A stretch of 58,171 bases of DNA from Sutterella sp. (GCA_020025955.1 JAHHRF010000007.1:1-58171), one strand, 5' to 3'; shown: positions 1 through 9,160, counted from the first letter of the stretch. The notes: a model not told the origin generated them from the letters alone. A program made the numbers and translations.

Positions 1-432
1 CTCGTGTTGGCGGTAGCTGGCTTTGGGCTGACGCTTGATGCGATGGCTGAAACAATAAACCTATTGGGCTATCAGGTGGAATGTAGCAGAGATGGATGGA
101 AGACTTGTCGCTATGACTCTTGGCGCGTAATTGCGGCAAGCACGACACAAGTATATTTTGTCGATACTCGAAAAGCTAAGCAGAAAGATGTTGTGTGGTT
201 GCTGTCAATGCCTATGAAAGGGCAAGATGACTTTGGAAAATCCAGTTGGGTTGAGGCTTGGCAAGCGAACTGCTCTACGGGTGAGATGCGACTTAAGGAT
301 GCTACGCACTTTAATCAACCGTGGGGCAAGGGAGATATTCTTGGAGATGCGAACCCTAGCGGGAAATGGCTATTGGTACGTCCAGGTAGCATTCTTGAAG
401 ATATGTACAACTACGCCTGTAGTAAAAAGTAA
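1..432 (+). CDS. Surface-adhesin-E-like secreted protein, copy A1 (5' end cut by window)
   Basis: Partial gene. The reading frame is open from base 1, and the first codons match codons 16 onward of copies A2 (977) and A3 (2374), so the start and about 16 codons of the signal peptide lie outside the window. The mature part has four conserved cysteines, a central FVDTRKAKQKDVVWLLSMP block, an NCSTGE block and the ending RPGSILEDMYNYACSKK. The cysteine pairing, the strand pattern and the ending around a PGS/PGT-x-x-E motif resemble the surface-adhesin protein E family (Pfam Adhesin_E); I recognise this only by pattern. Probably exported to the periplasm or cell surface. First member of a tandem paralogue array extending to 3.63 kb. 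Confidence 0.7.
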   Translation, partial: LVLAVAGFGLTLDAMAETINLLGYQVECSRDGWKTCRYDSWRVIAASTTQVYFVDTRKAKQKDVVWLLSMPMKGQDDFGKSSWVEAWQANCSTGEMRLKDATHFNQPWGKGDILGDANPSGKWLLVRPGSILEDMYNYACSKK

Positions 433-483
433 GCCCTGCGCGTAATTTAACCATTGCGTATCTAATCTCGAACGGGAATTTAA

Positions 484-596
484 CTGCGTAACGGGCGAGA
501 TTCGCGTTAAACGTCGAACCTCGACGAACAAACCCTGGGAGCGGTGCTAACGGAAGACGACCAGTCGGAACCGTGGATAGTGTCTACACCCCTTGA
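484..596 (+). pseudogene. Remnant of gene B (copy B1)
   Basis: Decayed copy of the intact gene at 1499-1984. The start codon has become CTG. The first codons are joined directly to sequence matching the last third of the intact gene, so most of the coding region is deleted. A second small deletion lies in the region coding for KPWGHG. The internal junction is the same as in copy B3 (2893), which points to duplication or conversion after the deletion arose. Confidence 0.75.
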
Positions 597-609
597 TTCC
601 CTTTGTGAA

Positions 610-660
610 ACACCTCTGACCCTTACCCCTTTGATCGGGGTAAAAAGTCGGGGGTGTTTT
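610..660 (+). terminator. Repeated terminator of the adhesin-like array, copy 1
   Basis: An 11-bp outer stem (ACACCTCTGAC with GTCGGGGGTGT, two G-U pairs) encloses a smaller ACCCC/GGGGT hairpin and is followed by TTTTCTTTT. Near-identical copies occur at 1998 and 3025. Confidence 0.75.
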
Positions 661-716
661 CTTTTGTATGGTGTAATTCCTGACTTCTTCTCGCCAACCG
701 TTAAGAAATTGAGGCC

Positions 717-893
717 ATGACGTTACATCGAAAGTAAAAATCAAGAATGGTCGGGTCTCTTCATAATGGCCTATGACAACCTTGGAGAAGGTGTTAGGTG
801 AGTTCCCCGCCAAAGGATGAGCCCTTAGGGGAAAACGACATCCCGGATTTGAAGCCCTTTGCCGTGGCGATGGACGTGGTGTGCAAGCAGTAA
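717..893 (+). pseudogene. Remnant of gene C (copy C1)
   Basis: Begins like the intact gene C at 3135 (ATG-GCG/ACG-TTACATCGAAAG) and then jumps to sequence matching its last third (AAAATCAAGAATGG), so roughly 300 bp including most of the signal peptide is missing. It ends with a C-terminus (DLKPFAVAMDVVCKQ) unlike that of C3, but shared with C2. Non-functional. Confidence 0.7.
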
Positions 894-976
894 GTCTGGT
901 TACAAACAGACAACGTCAAATTGGCTGTGTAGTGTTAGACTGAATGCTTACTTTTACAAGCTCTGAGGGGAGAGAA

Positions 977-1447
977 ATGACCAAAACTCGAATCCGTGAT
1001 TTGACCATTAAAGGGCTCGTGTTGGCGGTAGCTGGCTTTGGGCTGACGCTTGATGCGATGGCTAAAACAAGAGACATCTTTGGCTATCAGCTGGAGTGTA
1101 GCGGAGAAAAAAGGAAGACTTGTCGCTATGAATCTTGGCGCTATATTGCGTACTCTTCGTCAGACGTATTTTTTGTGAATACACGAAAAGCTAAGCAGAA
1201 AGATGTTCTGTGGGTGCTATCAATGCCTAAAAAAGGTCAAGATGACTTTGGGAAACACAGTGGGGTTATGGCCTTGCAAATGAACTGCTCTACAGGTGAG
1301 GTGCGATATAAGGGCGGGTTGCGCTTTAAACAACCGTGGGGCGAGGGAACTGTTGTAGGAGAAGAAAACCCTAGGGCAAATTGGGAATTGGCACGCCCAG
1401 GTAGTGTACTTGAAACTATGTACGACTACGTCTGTAGCAAAAAGTAA
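977..1447 (+). CDS. Surface-adhesin-E-like secreted protein, copy A2
   Basis: A 156-aa protein. The start at 977 is chosen because GAGGGGAGA lies just upstream and copy A3 starts in the same way. An N-terminal signal peptide (about residues 1-30: basic MTKTRIRD, then a hydrophobic LVLAVAGFGLTLDAMA) leads to a mature domain with four cysteines, the block FVNTRKAKQKDVLWVLSMP and the ending ARPGSVLETMYDYVCSKK. The fold prediction (adhesin E-like) rests on pattern only; no enzymatic residues are visible. It is followed after 51 nt by gene B2. Highly similar to A1 and A3, so it arose by recent tandem duplication. Function unknown; exposure at the surface or in the periplasm is likely. Confidence 0.8.
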   Translation: MTKTRIRDLTIKGLVLAVAGFGLTLDAMAKTRDIFGYQLECSGEKRKTCRYESWRYIAYSSSDVFFVNTRKAKQKDVLWVLSMPKKGQDDFGKHSGVMALQMNCSTGEVRYKGGLRFKQPWGEGTVVGEENPRANWELARPGSVLETMYDYVCSKK

Positions 1448-1498
1448 GCCGTGCGCGTAATTTAATCATTGCTTATAAAATCTCGAACGGGAATCTAA

Positions 1499-1984
1499 AT
1501 GCGTAACGCTCGAATCCATAATCTGCTGGTTAAGGGACTGCTCGTCGCGCTGGGAAGTGTTGGCGTAGTGGCTGCCTCGGCTGCGAATTCCAACTTTTTT
1601 GACGCGACACGTCATGGGTATCCAGTGGCTTGCTTGAAAGCTCAGCCAGAAGGATGCGTTCATGACTATTGGTTTTACATGGGAGTGATGGGTGAAAGCG
1701 TGCTCTTTATCGATAACCGAGAGCGCAAGATCGATCATGTCCGATGGCTCCTTGAAATGCCCATGGAAGGTCAAAAGGACTTTGGTCGTAAAAGTGAGCT
1801 CACGGCGATGGAATTTAATTGCACAACGGGCGAGATTCGCGTTAAACGTCGAACCTCAACAGACAAACCCTGGGGGCATGGGGCTGTGCTAACGGAAGAC
1901 GACCAGTCGGATCCGTGGATAGTCCCCGCGCCCGAGAGCGTCGGTGAAAAGCTCTACGACATGGTTTGCGTCTACGCACCTTGA
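1499..1984 (+). CDS. Secreted paralogue B2 of the adhesin-like array
   Basis: A 161-aa protein and the only intact B copy. It has a signal peptide (MRNARIHNLLVKGLLVALGSVGVVAASAA) and then a mature domain with the family layout: C-x(n)-C-x-HDYWFYMG, an FIDNRERKIDHVRWLLEMP block, NCTTGEIRVK, KPWGHG and a C-terminal PESVGEKLYDMVCVYAP. It is more distant from the A copies than they are from one another. Start set at the ATG after GAACGGGAA. It follows A2 by 51 nt and ends just before the repeated terminator, so A2 and B2 probably form one transcript. Confidence 0.78.
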   Translation: MRNARIHNLLVKGLLVALGSVGVVAASAANSNFFDATRHGYPVACLKAQPEGCVHDYWFYMGVMGESVLFIDNRERKIDHVRWLLEMPMEGQKDFGRKSELTAMEFNCTTGEIRVKRRTSTDKPWGHGAVLTEDDQSDPWIVPAPESVGEKLYDMVCVYAP

Positions 1985-1997
1985 TTCCCTTTATGAA

Positions 1998-2050
1998 ACA
2001 CCTCTGACTCTTCCCCTCATTGACCGGGGTAAAAAGTCGGGGGTGTTTTC
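1998..2050 (+). terminator. Repeated terminator of the array, copy 2
   Basis: Same two-level hairpin as at 610, followed by TTTTCTTTT, directly after the stop codon of B2. Confidence 0.8.
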
Positions 2051-2106
2051 TTTTGCATGGTGTAATTCTTAACTTCTTCTCGCCAACCGTTAGGAAATTG
2101 ACGTCC

Positions 2107-2292
2107 AGACGTTACATCGAAAGTAAAAATCAAGAATGGCCTCTTCATAATGGTCTATGACAACCTTGGGAGAAGGTTTTATGCGAGTTATCTGTTGAAG
2201 CTGCTCCTACAAAGGTTGAGAGCTTAAAGAAATACGACATCCCGGATTTGAAGCCCTTTGCCGTGGCGATGGACGTGGTCTGTAAGCAATAA
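2107..2292 (+). pseudogene. Remnant of gene C (copy C2)
   Basis: Matches C1, including the same deletion junction (CGAAAG joined to TAAAAATCAAGAATGG) and the same DLKPFAVAMDVVCKQ tail, but its ATG has mutated to CAG. Dead copy. Confidence 0.7.
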
Positions 2293-2373
2293 CGAGCGTC
2301 AAACACGACAACGCAAAAGTAACGGTGTAATGCTAGACTGGACGAATTCTTTTTTTATTTCAGAGGGGAGAAA

Positions 2374-2841
2374 ATGATCAAAACTCGAATCCGTGATTTG
2401 ACCATTAAAGGGCTCGTGTTAGCGGTAGCTGGTGTTGGGTTGACGCTTGATGCGATGGCTGAAACAAACGACCTCTATGGCTATCAGGTGGAATGTAGCG
2501 GAAAAACATTGGGTACTTGTCGCCATGAATCTTGGCGCTTTATTGCGGGAAACAAGTATTTCGTATTTTTCGTCGACACTCGAAAAGCTAAGCAGAAAGA
2601 TGTTGTGTGGGTGCTGTCAATGCCTAAAAAAGGCCATGATGACTTTGGAAAAATCAGTGCGGTTATGGCCATGCAAATGAAGTGTTCTACGGGTGAGAGG
2701 CGATATAAGGGTGCTACGAAGTATGACAAACCGTGGGCCGAGGGATCTAATATTGGACAAGTAGGACCCACAAATTGGGAATTGGTACGCCCAGGAAGTG
2801 TAGGTGAAGCTATGTACGACTACGTCTGTAACAAAAAGTAA
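2374..2841 (+). CDS. Surface-adhesin-E-like secreted protein, copy A3
   Basis: A 155-aa protein with start after CAGAGGGGAGAAA. Signal peptide about residues 1-30, then the family domain with four cysteines, FVDTRKAKQKDVVWVLSMP, MKCSTGERRYK, KPWAEG and the ending RPGSVGEAMYDYVCNKK. Differences from A2 are concentrated in the loops after the first and second cysteines, while the central and C-terminal blocks are nearly unchanged, a pattern expected for exposed loops under diversification. Followed by the dead copy B3 instead of an intact B gene. Confidence 0.8.
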   Translation: MIKTRIRDLTIKGLVLAVAGVGLTLDAMAETNDLYGYQVECSGKTLGTCRHESWRFIAGNKYFVFFVDTRKAKQKDVVWVLSMPKKGHDDFGKISAVMAMQMKCSTGERRYKGATKYDKPWAEGSNIGQVGPTNWELVRPGSVGEAMYDYVCNKK

Positions 2842-2892
2842 GCCATGCGCGTAATTTAATCATTGCTTGTCAAATCCCGAACGGGAAGTTAA

Positions 2893-3012
2893 ATGCGTAA
2901 CGGGGGAGATTCGCGTTAAACGTCGAACCTCAACCGATAAACCCTGGGGGCATGGGGCGGTGCTAACGGAAGACGACCAGTCGGATCCGTGGATAGTGTC
3001 TACACCCCTTGA
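2893..3012 (+). pseudogene. Remnant of gene B (copy B3)
   Basis: Keeps the ATG-CGT-AAC start, then jumps to the GAGATTCGCG block of the intact gene; the frame stops within nine codons. Shares its deletion junction with B1. Confidence 0.75.
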
Positions 3013-3024
3013 TTCCCTTTCCTA

Positions 3025-3078
3025 ACACCTCTGACTCGTCCCCTCATTGACCGAGGGTAAAAAGTCGGGGGTGTTTTC
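3025..3078 (+). terminator. Repeated terminator of the array, copy 3
   Basis: Third copy of the two-level hairpin plus T-rich tail seen at 610 and 1998. Confidence 0.75.
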
Positions 3079-3134
3079 GTTTGTACGGTGTACACTCTTA
3101 ACTTCTGTCCACCAACCGTTAGGAAATTGACACC

Positions 3135-3629
3135 ATGGCGTTACATCGAAAGGTATTGGCAACGGGTTTTGCCCTGTTGATGAGTGTCGCCTCCATGGGG
3201 GCTGTGGCCGCCACCACGGCGCCGGCTAAGGCTCAAGAGGCGGGGGTGATCGTTCGAGATATCGAGGGGCACCAGGTCTACTGCTTAAAGAGCCATCCTA
3301 ACGTTTGTCGTCAAGGGGCGTGGTTACTGTTAACGTCGAGCCCCGATAATGCGTTGTTCGTGAATGAACGCTTAAATAAATCGCGTCATGTGGCGTGGTT
3401 ATTAGCGATGCCTAACGCCAAAAGCAAAACGAAAGAAAAGAGCACGGTCGCGGCCTTTCAGTTTGATTGCAAAAATCAAGAATGGACGAGCCTCTCCGTA
3501 ACGGTCTATGACCAACCCTGGGGGAAGGGGAAAGTGCTCGATAAGACAAAAGCGAAGAGTTCACCGCAATTGGTGGAGCCCGGCACCCTTCAAGAAACCT
3601 TGATGGAAATGGTGTGCCCTGGGTATTAA
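3135..3629 (+). CDS. Secreted paralogue C3 of the adhesin-like array
   Basis: A 164-aa protein, the only intact C copy and the most divergent paralogue. Signal peptide MALHRKVLATGFALLMSVASMGAVAA, then a mature region with GHQVYCLKSHPNVCRQGAWLLL, FVNERLNKSRHVAWLLAMP, FDCKNQEW, DQPWGKG and the ending VEPGTLQETLMEMVCPGY. The order of blocks is that of the A and B proteins, so all three stem from one ancestor. A strong terminator follows at once, closing the array. No function can be assigned beyond probable export. Confidence 0.78.
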   Translation: MALHRKVLATGFALLMSVASMGAVAATTAPAKAQEAGVIVRDIEGHQVYCLKSHPNVCRQGAWLLLTSSPDNALFVNERLNKSRHVAWLLAMPNAKSKTKEKSTVAAFQFDCKNQEWTSLSVTVYDQPWGKGKVLDKTKAKSSPQLVEPGTLQETLMEMVCPGY

Positions 3630-3636
3630 ACGAAAG

Positions 3637-3665
3637 AAGGGATGAGTCTGACTCATCCCTTTATT
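3637..3665 (+). terminator. Terminator after gene C3
   Basis: Perfect 10-bp stem AAGGGATGAG/CTCATCCCTT with a 5-nt loop, followed by TATTTG. Confidence 0.75.
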
Positions 3666-3874
3666 TGTTTCCGAGAAACTTAAGCGTGGCACTGATTTGT
3701 TAAGGCTGTTCGACTGCGACACGTATTGACGTATCCCTTCGTATACTCGTAATCAGGATCCGTATCGATCCTAGAGTGATGAGAGCACGTCAGGGAGCCT
3801 CGGGCAACGAGGTCTCCCTTGTCGTGTTTTGGTACGATTCATAGACCTTTTCCCCCAACGACTCCATCCTGCTG

Positions 3875-5212
3875 ATGAAATTACTGCACACCTCTGACTG
3901 GCACTTAGGGCGCCGTTTATATGACCGATTGCGCACTGATGAGTTTGACGCGTTCTTCGCTTGGCTTAATGCCTTGATTGAGCGAGAGCGCCCTGACGGC
4001 ATTGTGGTGGCAGGTGACCTCTTTGATAATGCAACGCCGTCGAACCATAGTGTGAAAACCTTCACGGACTGGTTAGCGTTTTGTAAAGAGCAGGGCACGA
4101 AGGTGTTTGTTGTGGCCGGCAATCACGATAGTGCAGCGTTCCTCGAAGCGTTTCGTGCCTTAGGACAAAAGGCGGACGCCTTTGTGGTGGGGATCCCGTC
4201 AAAAGACCCGAAAGCGGATGTGGTGACGTTAACCACGGCTTCGGGTGAAGTGGCCGTCATGGGGTTAGTACCTTTTTTGAGTCGCTCTACGCTCCCCGAT
4301 TTTGAGATTACGGGGGACGCGGAGGCGAGCCAACGTGAAGTCGCCCGTTTAATGGGGGAACACTATCAAACGGTTCGTGACGCAATGCGAGACGTTGAAG
4401 CGCAATTCGCTCAACCGGTTTTGCGTCTCATGACGGGGCACTGCTTTGTCACGGGCGGCACAGTTGAGGCTGACGACGGGGTAGAGCGTGCGTTAACGAT
4501 TGGCACCTTGGGCGAAGTCTCGGACACGATCTTTCCTCAAGACGTGGACTACGTTGCCTTGGGGCATTTACATCGCGCCCAAAAGGTGGCGGGTAACCCC
4601 ACGCACCGCTATAGCGGAACGCCACTCCCCATGAGTTTTTCGGAAAGCGAACAAGCTAAGAGCGTAGTGATTTTAGAGTGGTTGGATACGAACCCTAATG
4701 TAGTCGTAACCCAAGAGACGATCCCCAACTTCCGACGTCTCGTCCGTTTAAAAGGCGATGAAAGCACTTTGATCGACGGCTTAAAGGCGCTTGAAGCCTC
4801 TTTGCGCGAAGCCCGTGCCTTAGCTCTAGACGAGGGTCGCCCCGCACCCTTGCCGACCTGGGTCGAGGTGCATTACACGTCGTCGACCGAGCAGAGTGCC
4901 CCCCTTGATTTGCGTGCCACTTTAGAACGCGCTTTAACGACCCAAGACGTCTCCATTCTCAACATCGTGGACGAAAACCGTCAGCGTCGCCAAGACGTCT
5001 TGATGAGTGACGAAATGCAGTTAGAGCGTTTGACGCCCGCGAAGGTCTTTGAAGAACGTTTAAAGACGGGGAGTGCCACGGCGTGGTCGGACGAAGAAAA
5101 GGCCGACGCTCGTAAGAAGTTCCAATTCATTTTGGAATTGATTGAAGCTGAGAAGCGAGATGACCACGCTCCTTCGGTGGCCTCTGATGCGCTTGACGGT
5201 GTCGCCCAGTAA
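3875..5212 (+). CDS. sbcD: SbcD exonuclease subunit (Mre11-type)
   Basis: A 445-aa Mn-dependent nuclease subunit of the SbcCD complex, which cleaves hairpins and processes DNA ends in the cytoplasm. Metallophosphatase motifs are clear: HTSDWHLG near residue 5, VVAGDLFDNATPS near 47, VVAGNHDS near 82, MTGHCFV and VDYVALGHLHRAQ further on, and YSGTPLPMSFSE. Length is typical of the family. The sbcC gene begins 10 nt after its stop, so the two are translated from one message. No unusual features. Confidence 0.96.
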   Translation: MKLLHTSDWHLGRRLYDRLRTDEFDAFFAWLNALIERERPDGIVVAGDLFDNATPSNHSVKTFTDWLAFCKEQGTKVFVVAGNHDSAAFLEAFRALGQKADAFVVGIPSKDPKADVVTLTTASGEVAVMGLVPFLSRSTLPDFEITGDAEASQREVARLMGEHYQTVRDAMRDVEAQFAQPVLRLMTGHCFVTGGTVEADDGVERALTIGTLGEVSDTIFPQDVDYVALGHLHRAQKVAGNPTHRYSGTPLPMSFSESEQAKSVVILEWLDTNPNVVVTQETIPNFRRLVRLKGDESTLIDGLKALEASLREARALALDEGRPAPLPTWVEVHYTSSTEQSAPLDLRATLERALTTQDVSILNIVDENRQRRQDVLMSDEMQLERLTPAKVFEERLKTGSATAWSDEEKADARKKFQFILELIEAEKRDDHAPSVASDALDGVAQ

Positions 5213-5222
5213 GGAACGTGAG

Positions 5223-8200
5223 ATGAAGATCCTTAACGTAACGTTTGAAAATTTGAATTCCCTCAAGGGGAAATTTGTTATCGATTTGACGCATCCCGAG
5301 TATGCCGCCAATGGTCTCTTTGCGATTTGCGGTCCGACGGGCTCCGGCAAAAGCACCATTTTGGATGCCATCTGTTTAGCGCTCTATGGACGCACCCCGC
5401 GCTTAGGGCGTTTATCGGGGAACGCCAACGATGTGATGTCCCGCGGCACAGGTGAGATGTTCGCGAAAGTGACCTTTCGCACCACGCGAAAAGGCGTCTC
5501 CCATGAGGTGGAAGCCTCCTACGCACAGCACCGTGCTCGTCGTAAACCAGACGGTGACTTACAAAACGCCTCGGTCACTATCAAGGTCGACGGGAAGACC
5601 CGATGCTCGAGCGTGAGTAAGCGCGACGACGTCATCCGTGAACTCACCGGGATGACCTTTGAAAACTTCACGCGTTCCGTTTTGCTCGCTCAGGGGCAGT
5701 TTGCGCAGTTCTTAAACGCCAAAGAAAGTGACCGCTCCGAACTCTTGGAAGAGATCACGGGGACGGAGTTGTACTCTGAGATTTCGAAACGCATTCATGT
5801 TCAGACCAGTAGCCATAAAGCGGCGGTTGACGCATTAGAAACCGCTTTGGGGACGATCGACGTGATGGCCGACGAGGTTCGTCAGGCGGTCGAAACAGAA
5901 GTCTCGAGCTTGGTTGCAGACGAGAAAGTGCAAGAAGGCCGTCGACAAGCGATCCAAACGCTTTTAGACACCCATACGCAATACGCCCAAAACGAGGCGG
6001 TATGGCATCGTGTGACAGGGGCGTTAGCGCAGGCGCAAAATGACTTGGTGGCGTTAAAACCCAATCTGGAGCGTGCCCACTTGGCAGAGCGTTACTTTAC
6101 GTGCTGGCCCGCCAAACAAAGTCTCATGGCCGAAGAACGTGTCTTAGCCGAGCACCGCGCTAAGGTACCGGGGTTGGCGGCTCAAGTCACGCGCTTAACG
6201 GAGAGTGTGAAGGCAGCGGTAGAAGCGCTAAACCAGGCAGAAGGCAAAGCCACGGTTGTTCGTGATGCATTACAGGTTAAAGCCCCCGAATGGGAATTGA
6301 TGCGTGAATTTGATCAGAAGATCGCGCTCGCAAAGTCCCAGTTGGATGGGGTAACCCACTCGGTTCAGCGCGTTGAAGCCGACTTAGTGACGAAACGAAA
6401 GAACGTTTCGACGCTTGACGCTACGCTCCAAGGGAGTCGAACAAAGCTCCTTGAGGAGTTGGGCGCCATGAGTGCTGCCGCCCTTGAAGGGGGGAGTGCT
6501 TACACGACGTTATTGACGGAGTATTACCATTGCCCGGAAGACCAGTGGACGGTGGACGTCGAACGTCAGGCGAAAGAAGAAGCCGATCAAGAAGTGAAGC
6601 GCTTAGCAACCATTGAAGCGCTCTACCAAGAGGCGGATCGCAAAGCAGACGACGTTGCTCGACAAGAAGCGGTTCACCAGCAAAGCGTGCTTCGTTTAGA
6701 AGAACTGTCTGCACGCTATAAGACCGCGCATGACGAGGTTACGAAAAAAGAGGCCGACTTAAAGGCCTTAGTCGAAAAGCGTTTAGGTCTTTTGAGTGGT
6801 CAGTCGGTCGCGGACATTGAAGCAGACATTAAAGCGATTGATGAAAAACTCAAAAACGCCCAACTCATCGACCAGTTGGAAAGTGCACGACACCACTTGG
6901 TCGACGGCAAGCCCTGTCCCTTGTGTGGCGCCATTGAGCACCCCTTCGGGAACTCGCATAAAGAAGACGTAAGTTCGGAAGAGGCGCGAAAGGCCGCGTT
7001 GCAAGACTTGTTACTTACGGTTCGTGAGTGCGATCGTTCGATTGAAAGTTTGAAAATCGGGATTGAAGCGAAGCGCGATTACCTGAAGCCTCTGGAAGAG
7101 GATAGTAAGAAGGCAACTGACCGCGTGACTCAGGATAAAGCCTTGTTAGAGGAAAAACGTCAAGCGGCCAAGAAGGCGTTAGACGTGGCTCAAGCTCAAC
7201 CGGTTAAGCACCCCTGGATGGCAACTCAAGGCCTCTGGTCGGTGACGGACAACGTGGCTTCTCTCCTTGACCTTCAATCTTTGCGTGACACGTGGCAAGC
7301 CCTCTCGGACTTGGGACGCGATCGAATTAGTGCCTGGACGCAGTATGAAAAGCGCGTTGCAGAAGCGAAAACCGCTCGACAGCACTTGATGGGTGAAATC
7401 GCAAGCCTTGAAGGGCGAATTGCGGACGAAAGCCAACGGTTAAACGACGTAACGAAGGCCTATACAGAAATCGTTGATGCTCGTCGTGAAGCCTTTGGGA
7501 ACCGTGACGCGAAGGCAGAAGAAGCTGAAGCTAAGACCACTCAAGCAAGCGCCGAAGGGGCCTTGAAGGCAGCGCAACGTGTCGTGGAGTCGGGGAAGGC
7601 TAACCTCGCTTCTGCCCAAACGACGTTGGAGTCAACACGCGCTAGCGTCACAGCGGCAGAAGCGTCCGTTGGGCGTCTTGAGGCTGTGTGGCTAGAAGCT
7701 CGCACGAAAGCGGGCTTTTCTACGGACGAAGAATTTCAGGCGGCCGCGTGGGACGCAAACCAGATGGAGACGGTGCTCGCACGTGAAAAAGCCCTGCACG
7801 AAACGGTAACGCGCTTAAGGACGGAACGTGATGTTGCGGTAAAGACCCGTGAAAGCCTCGCTCATGCCTTAAAGGATCAGCCCAGCCAAGAAGCGTTAAC
7901 GGAGGCGTTAAACACCGTAAAGGGTGCTATTACGCAAATCAATCAGCGCATTGGTGATCTTCGTCGCCAATTGCAGACGGATGACGAAAATCACAAGAAG
8001 CGTGGCGCCAAGGGCGAAGAGCTCGATTATGCCCGTGGGGTGTATGCGGATTGGAAGCGTCTCAATGACCTCTGCGGGAGTAGTGACGGGAAGAAATTCC
8101 GCGACTATGCTCAAGGGCTCACCTTTGAGCGTATGGTAATCTATGCCAACGCTGAACTCTTGAAGCTCAAGAGCCGTTATGAGTTACGTCGCTGTGCGGA

Positions 8201-8576
8201 TAACCCCTTAGACCTTGAAGTGGTGGACCACTTTAATGGGGGTGTGGCGCGATCGACGAAGAACTTGTCAGGGGGCGAAAGCTTTATCGTGAGCCTGGCC
8301 TTGGCTTTAGGCTTAGCGAGTATGTCGAGTCACAAATTTAAGCTCGAAACGCTCTTTCTTGATGAAGGCTTTGGGACCTTGGATGCGGATACGCTCAATA
8401 CTGTGATGCATGCGCTCTCCGACCTACAACGCCGTGAAGCCGGTCGCTTAATTGGGGTGATTAGTCACGTGGGAGAAATGCAGCAGCAGATCTCCACCCA
8501 GATTAAGGTCACGCCCTTGGGGACCCATTCTGGGTTCTCCAGCGTATCGGGGCCGGGTGTCACCGTCACGCTTTAA
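5223..8576 (+). CDS. sbcC: SbcC ATPase subunit (Rad50-type)
   Basis: A 1117-aa SMC-like ATPase partner of SbcD. Start set at 5223 (MKILNVTFENLNSLKG) because AAGGAACGTGAG precedes it and SbcC proteins begin this way; an upstream in-frame ATG at 5142 lies inside sbcD. Walker A GPTGSGKST near residue 39, long heptad-rich coiled coils, the zinc-hook motif KPCPLCGAIEHPF near residue 565, the ABC signature NLSGGESF near 1017 and Walker B TLFLDEGFG near 1043. ATP-driven conformational change gates the SbcD nuclease. Confidence 0.96.
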   Translation: MKILNVTFENLNSLKGKFVIDLTHPEYAANGLFAICGPTGSGKSTILDAICLALYGRTPRLGRLSGNANDVMSRGTGEMFAKVTFRTTRKGVSHEVEASYAQHRARRKPDGDLQNASVTIKVDGKTRCSSVSKRDDVIRELTGMTFENFTRSVLLAQGQFAQFLNAKESDRSELLEEITGTELYSEISKRIHVQTSSHKAAVDALETALGTIDVMADEVRQAVETEVSSLVADEKVQEGRRQAIQTLLDTHTQYAQNEAVWHRVTGALAQAQNDLVALKPNLERAHLAERYFTCWPAKQSLMAEERVLAEHRAKVPGLAAQVTRLTESVKAAVEALNQAEGKATVVRDALQVKAPEWELMREFDQKIALAKSQLDGVTHSVQRVEADLVTKRKNVSTLDATLQGSRTKLLEELGAMSAAALEGGSAYTTLLTEYYHCPEDQWTVDVERQAKEEADQEVKRLATIEALYQEADRKADDVARQEAVHQQSVLRLEELSARYKTAHDEVTKKEADLKALVEKRLGLLSGQSVADIEADIKAIDEKLKNAQLIDQLESARHHLVDGKPCPLCGAIEHPFGNSHKEDVSSEEARKAALQDLLLTVRECDRSIESLKIGIEAKRDYLKPLEEDSKKATDRVTQDKALLEEKRQAAKKALDVAQAQPVKHPWMATQGLWSVTDNVASLLDLQSLRDTWQALSDLGRDRISAWTQYEKRVAEAKTARQHLMGEIASLEGRIADESQRLNDVTKAYTEIVDARREAFGNRDAKAEEAEAKTTQASAEGALKAAQRVVESGKANLASAQTTLESTRASVTAAEASVGRLEAVWLEARTKAGFSTDEEFQAAAWDANQMETVLAREKALHETVTRLRTERDVAVKTRESLAHALKDQPSQEALTEALNTVKGAITQINQRIGDLRRQLQTDDENHKKRGAKGEELDYARGVYADWKRLNDLCGSSDGKKFRDYAQGLTFERMVIYANAELLKLKSRYELRRCADNPLDLEVVDHFNGGVARSTKNLSGGESFIVSLALALGLASMSSHKFKLETLFLDEGFGTLDADTLNTVMHALSDLQRREAGRLIGVISHVGEMQQQISTQIKVTPLGTHSGFSSVSGPGVTVTL

Positions 8577-8607
8577 TGCTGTGGGGGCGTAACCCAATAA
8601 AAGACTG

Positions 8608-8657
8608 CACAATGCCTCCTTCTCGGGAATCTTTTCTGACCTCGGGGCGTTGTGCTT
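8608..8657. other. Inverted repeat downstream of sbcC
   Basis: GCACAATGCC is complementary to GGGCGTTGTGC about 30 nt later. No T-run follows, so it is not a classical terminator. It could still stop or stabilise the sbcDC message. Confidence 0.35.
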
Positions 8658-8692
8658 AACTAAATCGATTTAATTTCCTTCTCTTTTTTTCT

Positions 8693-9067
8693 ATGACTGA
8701 CAACACGACGCCTACGACCCTCCATTTTGAAATGGAGCAAGTCACCTATCGACGTTCGATCGTTCGTACGGTATTGCTTTGGCCCATTAGCTTTCTCTTT
8801 GCTACGACGATTGCGTTCTTGGAATTTGTGAGTGCCCTGGCCACGGGACTTTCCTTTTTCTTGATGGGCTTTGCCTTATTGGGGGCCTTGATCGCTTGGG
8901 CCAAGGGCGAAAATGAAATTGCCATTGGGTCCTTTGTTGCGGCCTTCCTGTTGAGCCCTATGGGGCTCCCGGCGCTCGCTCGCGCGGTGGTTGAGTTGTT
9001 GATCCGCGTCAAGATCAACTTTGATGAGTTGATGTTCGTGAAGGTGTTGCCGAACCAGCATCAATAA
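8693..9067 (+). CDS. Small multi-pass membrane protein, CD1845-like
   Basis: A 124-aa protein with a polar N-terminus of about 25 residues, then three or four hydrophobic segments (about 25-48, 52-66, 74-102). The stretch FFLMGFALLGALIAWAKGENEIAIGSFVAAFLLSPMGLPALA resembles the CD1845 family of small membrane proteins known mainly from integrative elements (AFLLSPYGLP-type motif); this is recognition by eye. It stands alone between sbcC and a terminator, with no visible mobile-element neighbours. Function unknown. Confidence 0.65.
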   Translation: MTDNTTPTTLHFEMEQVTYRRSIVRTVLLWPISFLFATTIAFLEFVSALATGLSFFLMGFALLGALIAWAKGENEIAIGSFVAAFLLSPMGLPALARAVVELLIRVKINFDELMFVKVLPNQHQ

Positions 9068-9122
9068 ATGGTCTAAAGCCTCCCATTGTCGAGCGTGTGA
9101 CGAAAAATGGGAGAAGCCTATA

Positions 9123-9160
9123 CGGTCTAGTTGAAGTGACTTTCAGCTAGGCCGTTTTTT
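9123..9160 (+). terminator. Terminator downstream of the 8693 gene
   Basis: Stem CGGTCTAG/CTAGGCCG (one G-U pair) with a 16-nt loop, followed by TTTTTTCGTTTTT. Confidence 0.75.
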
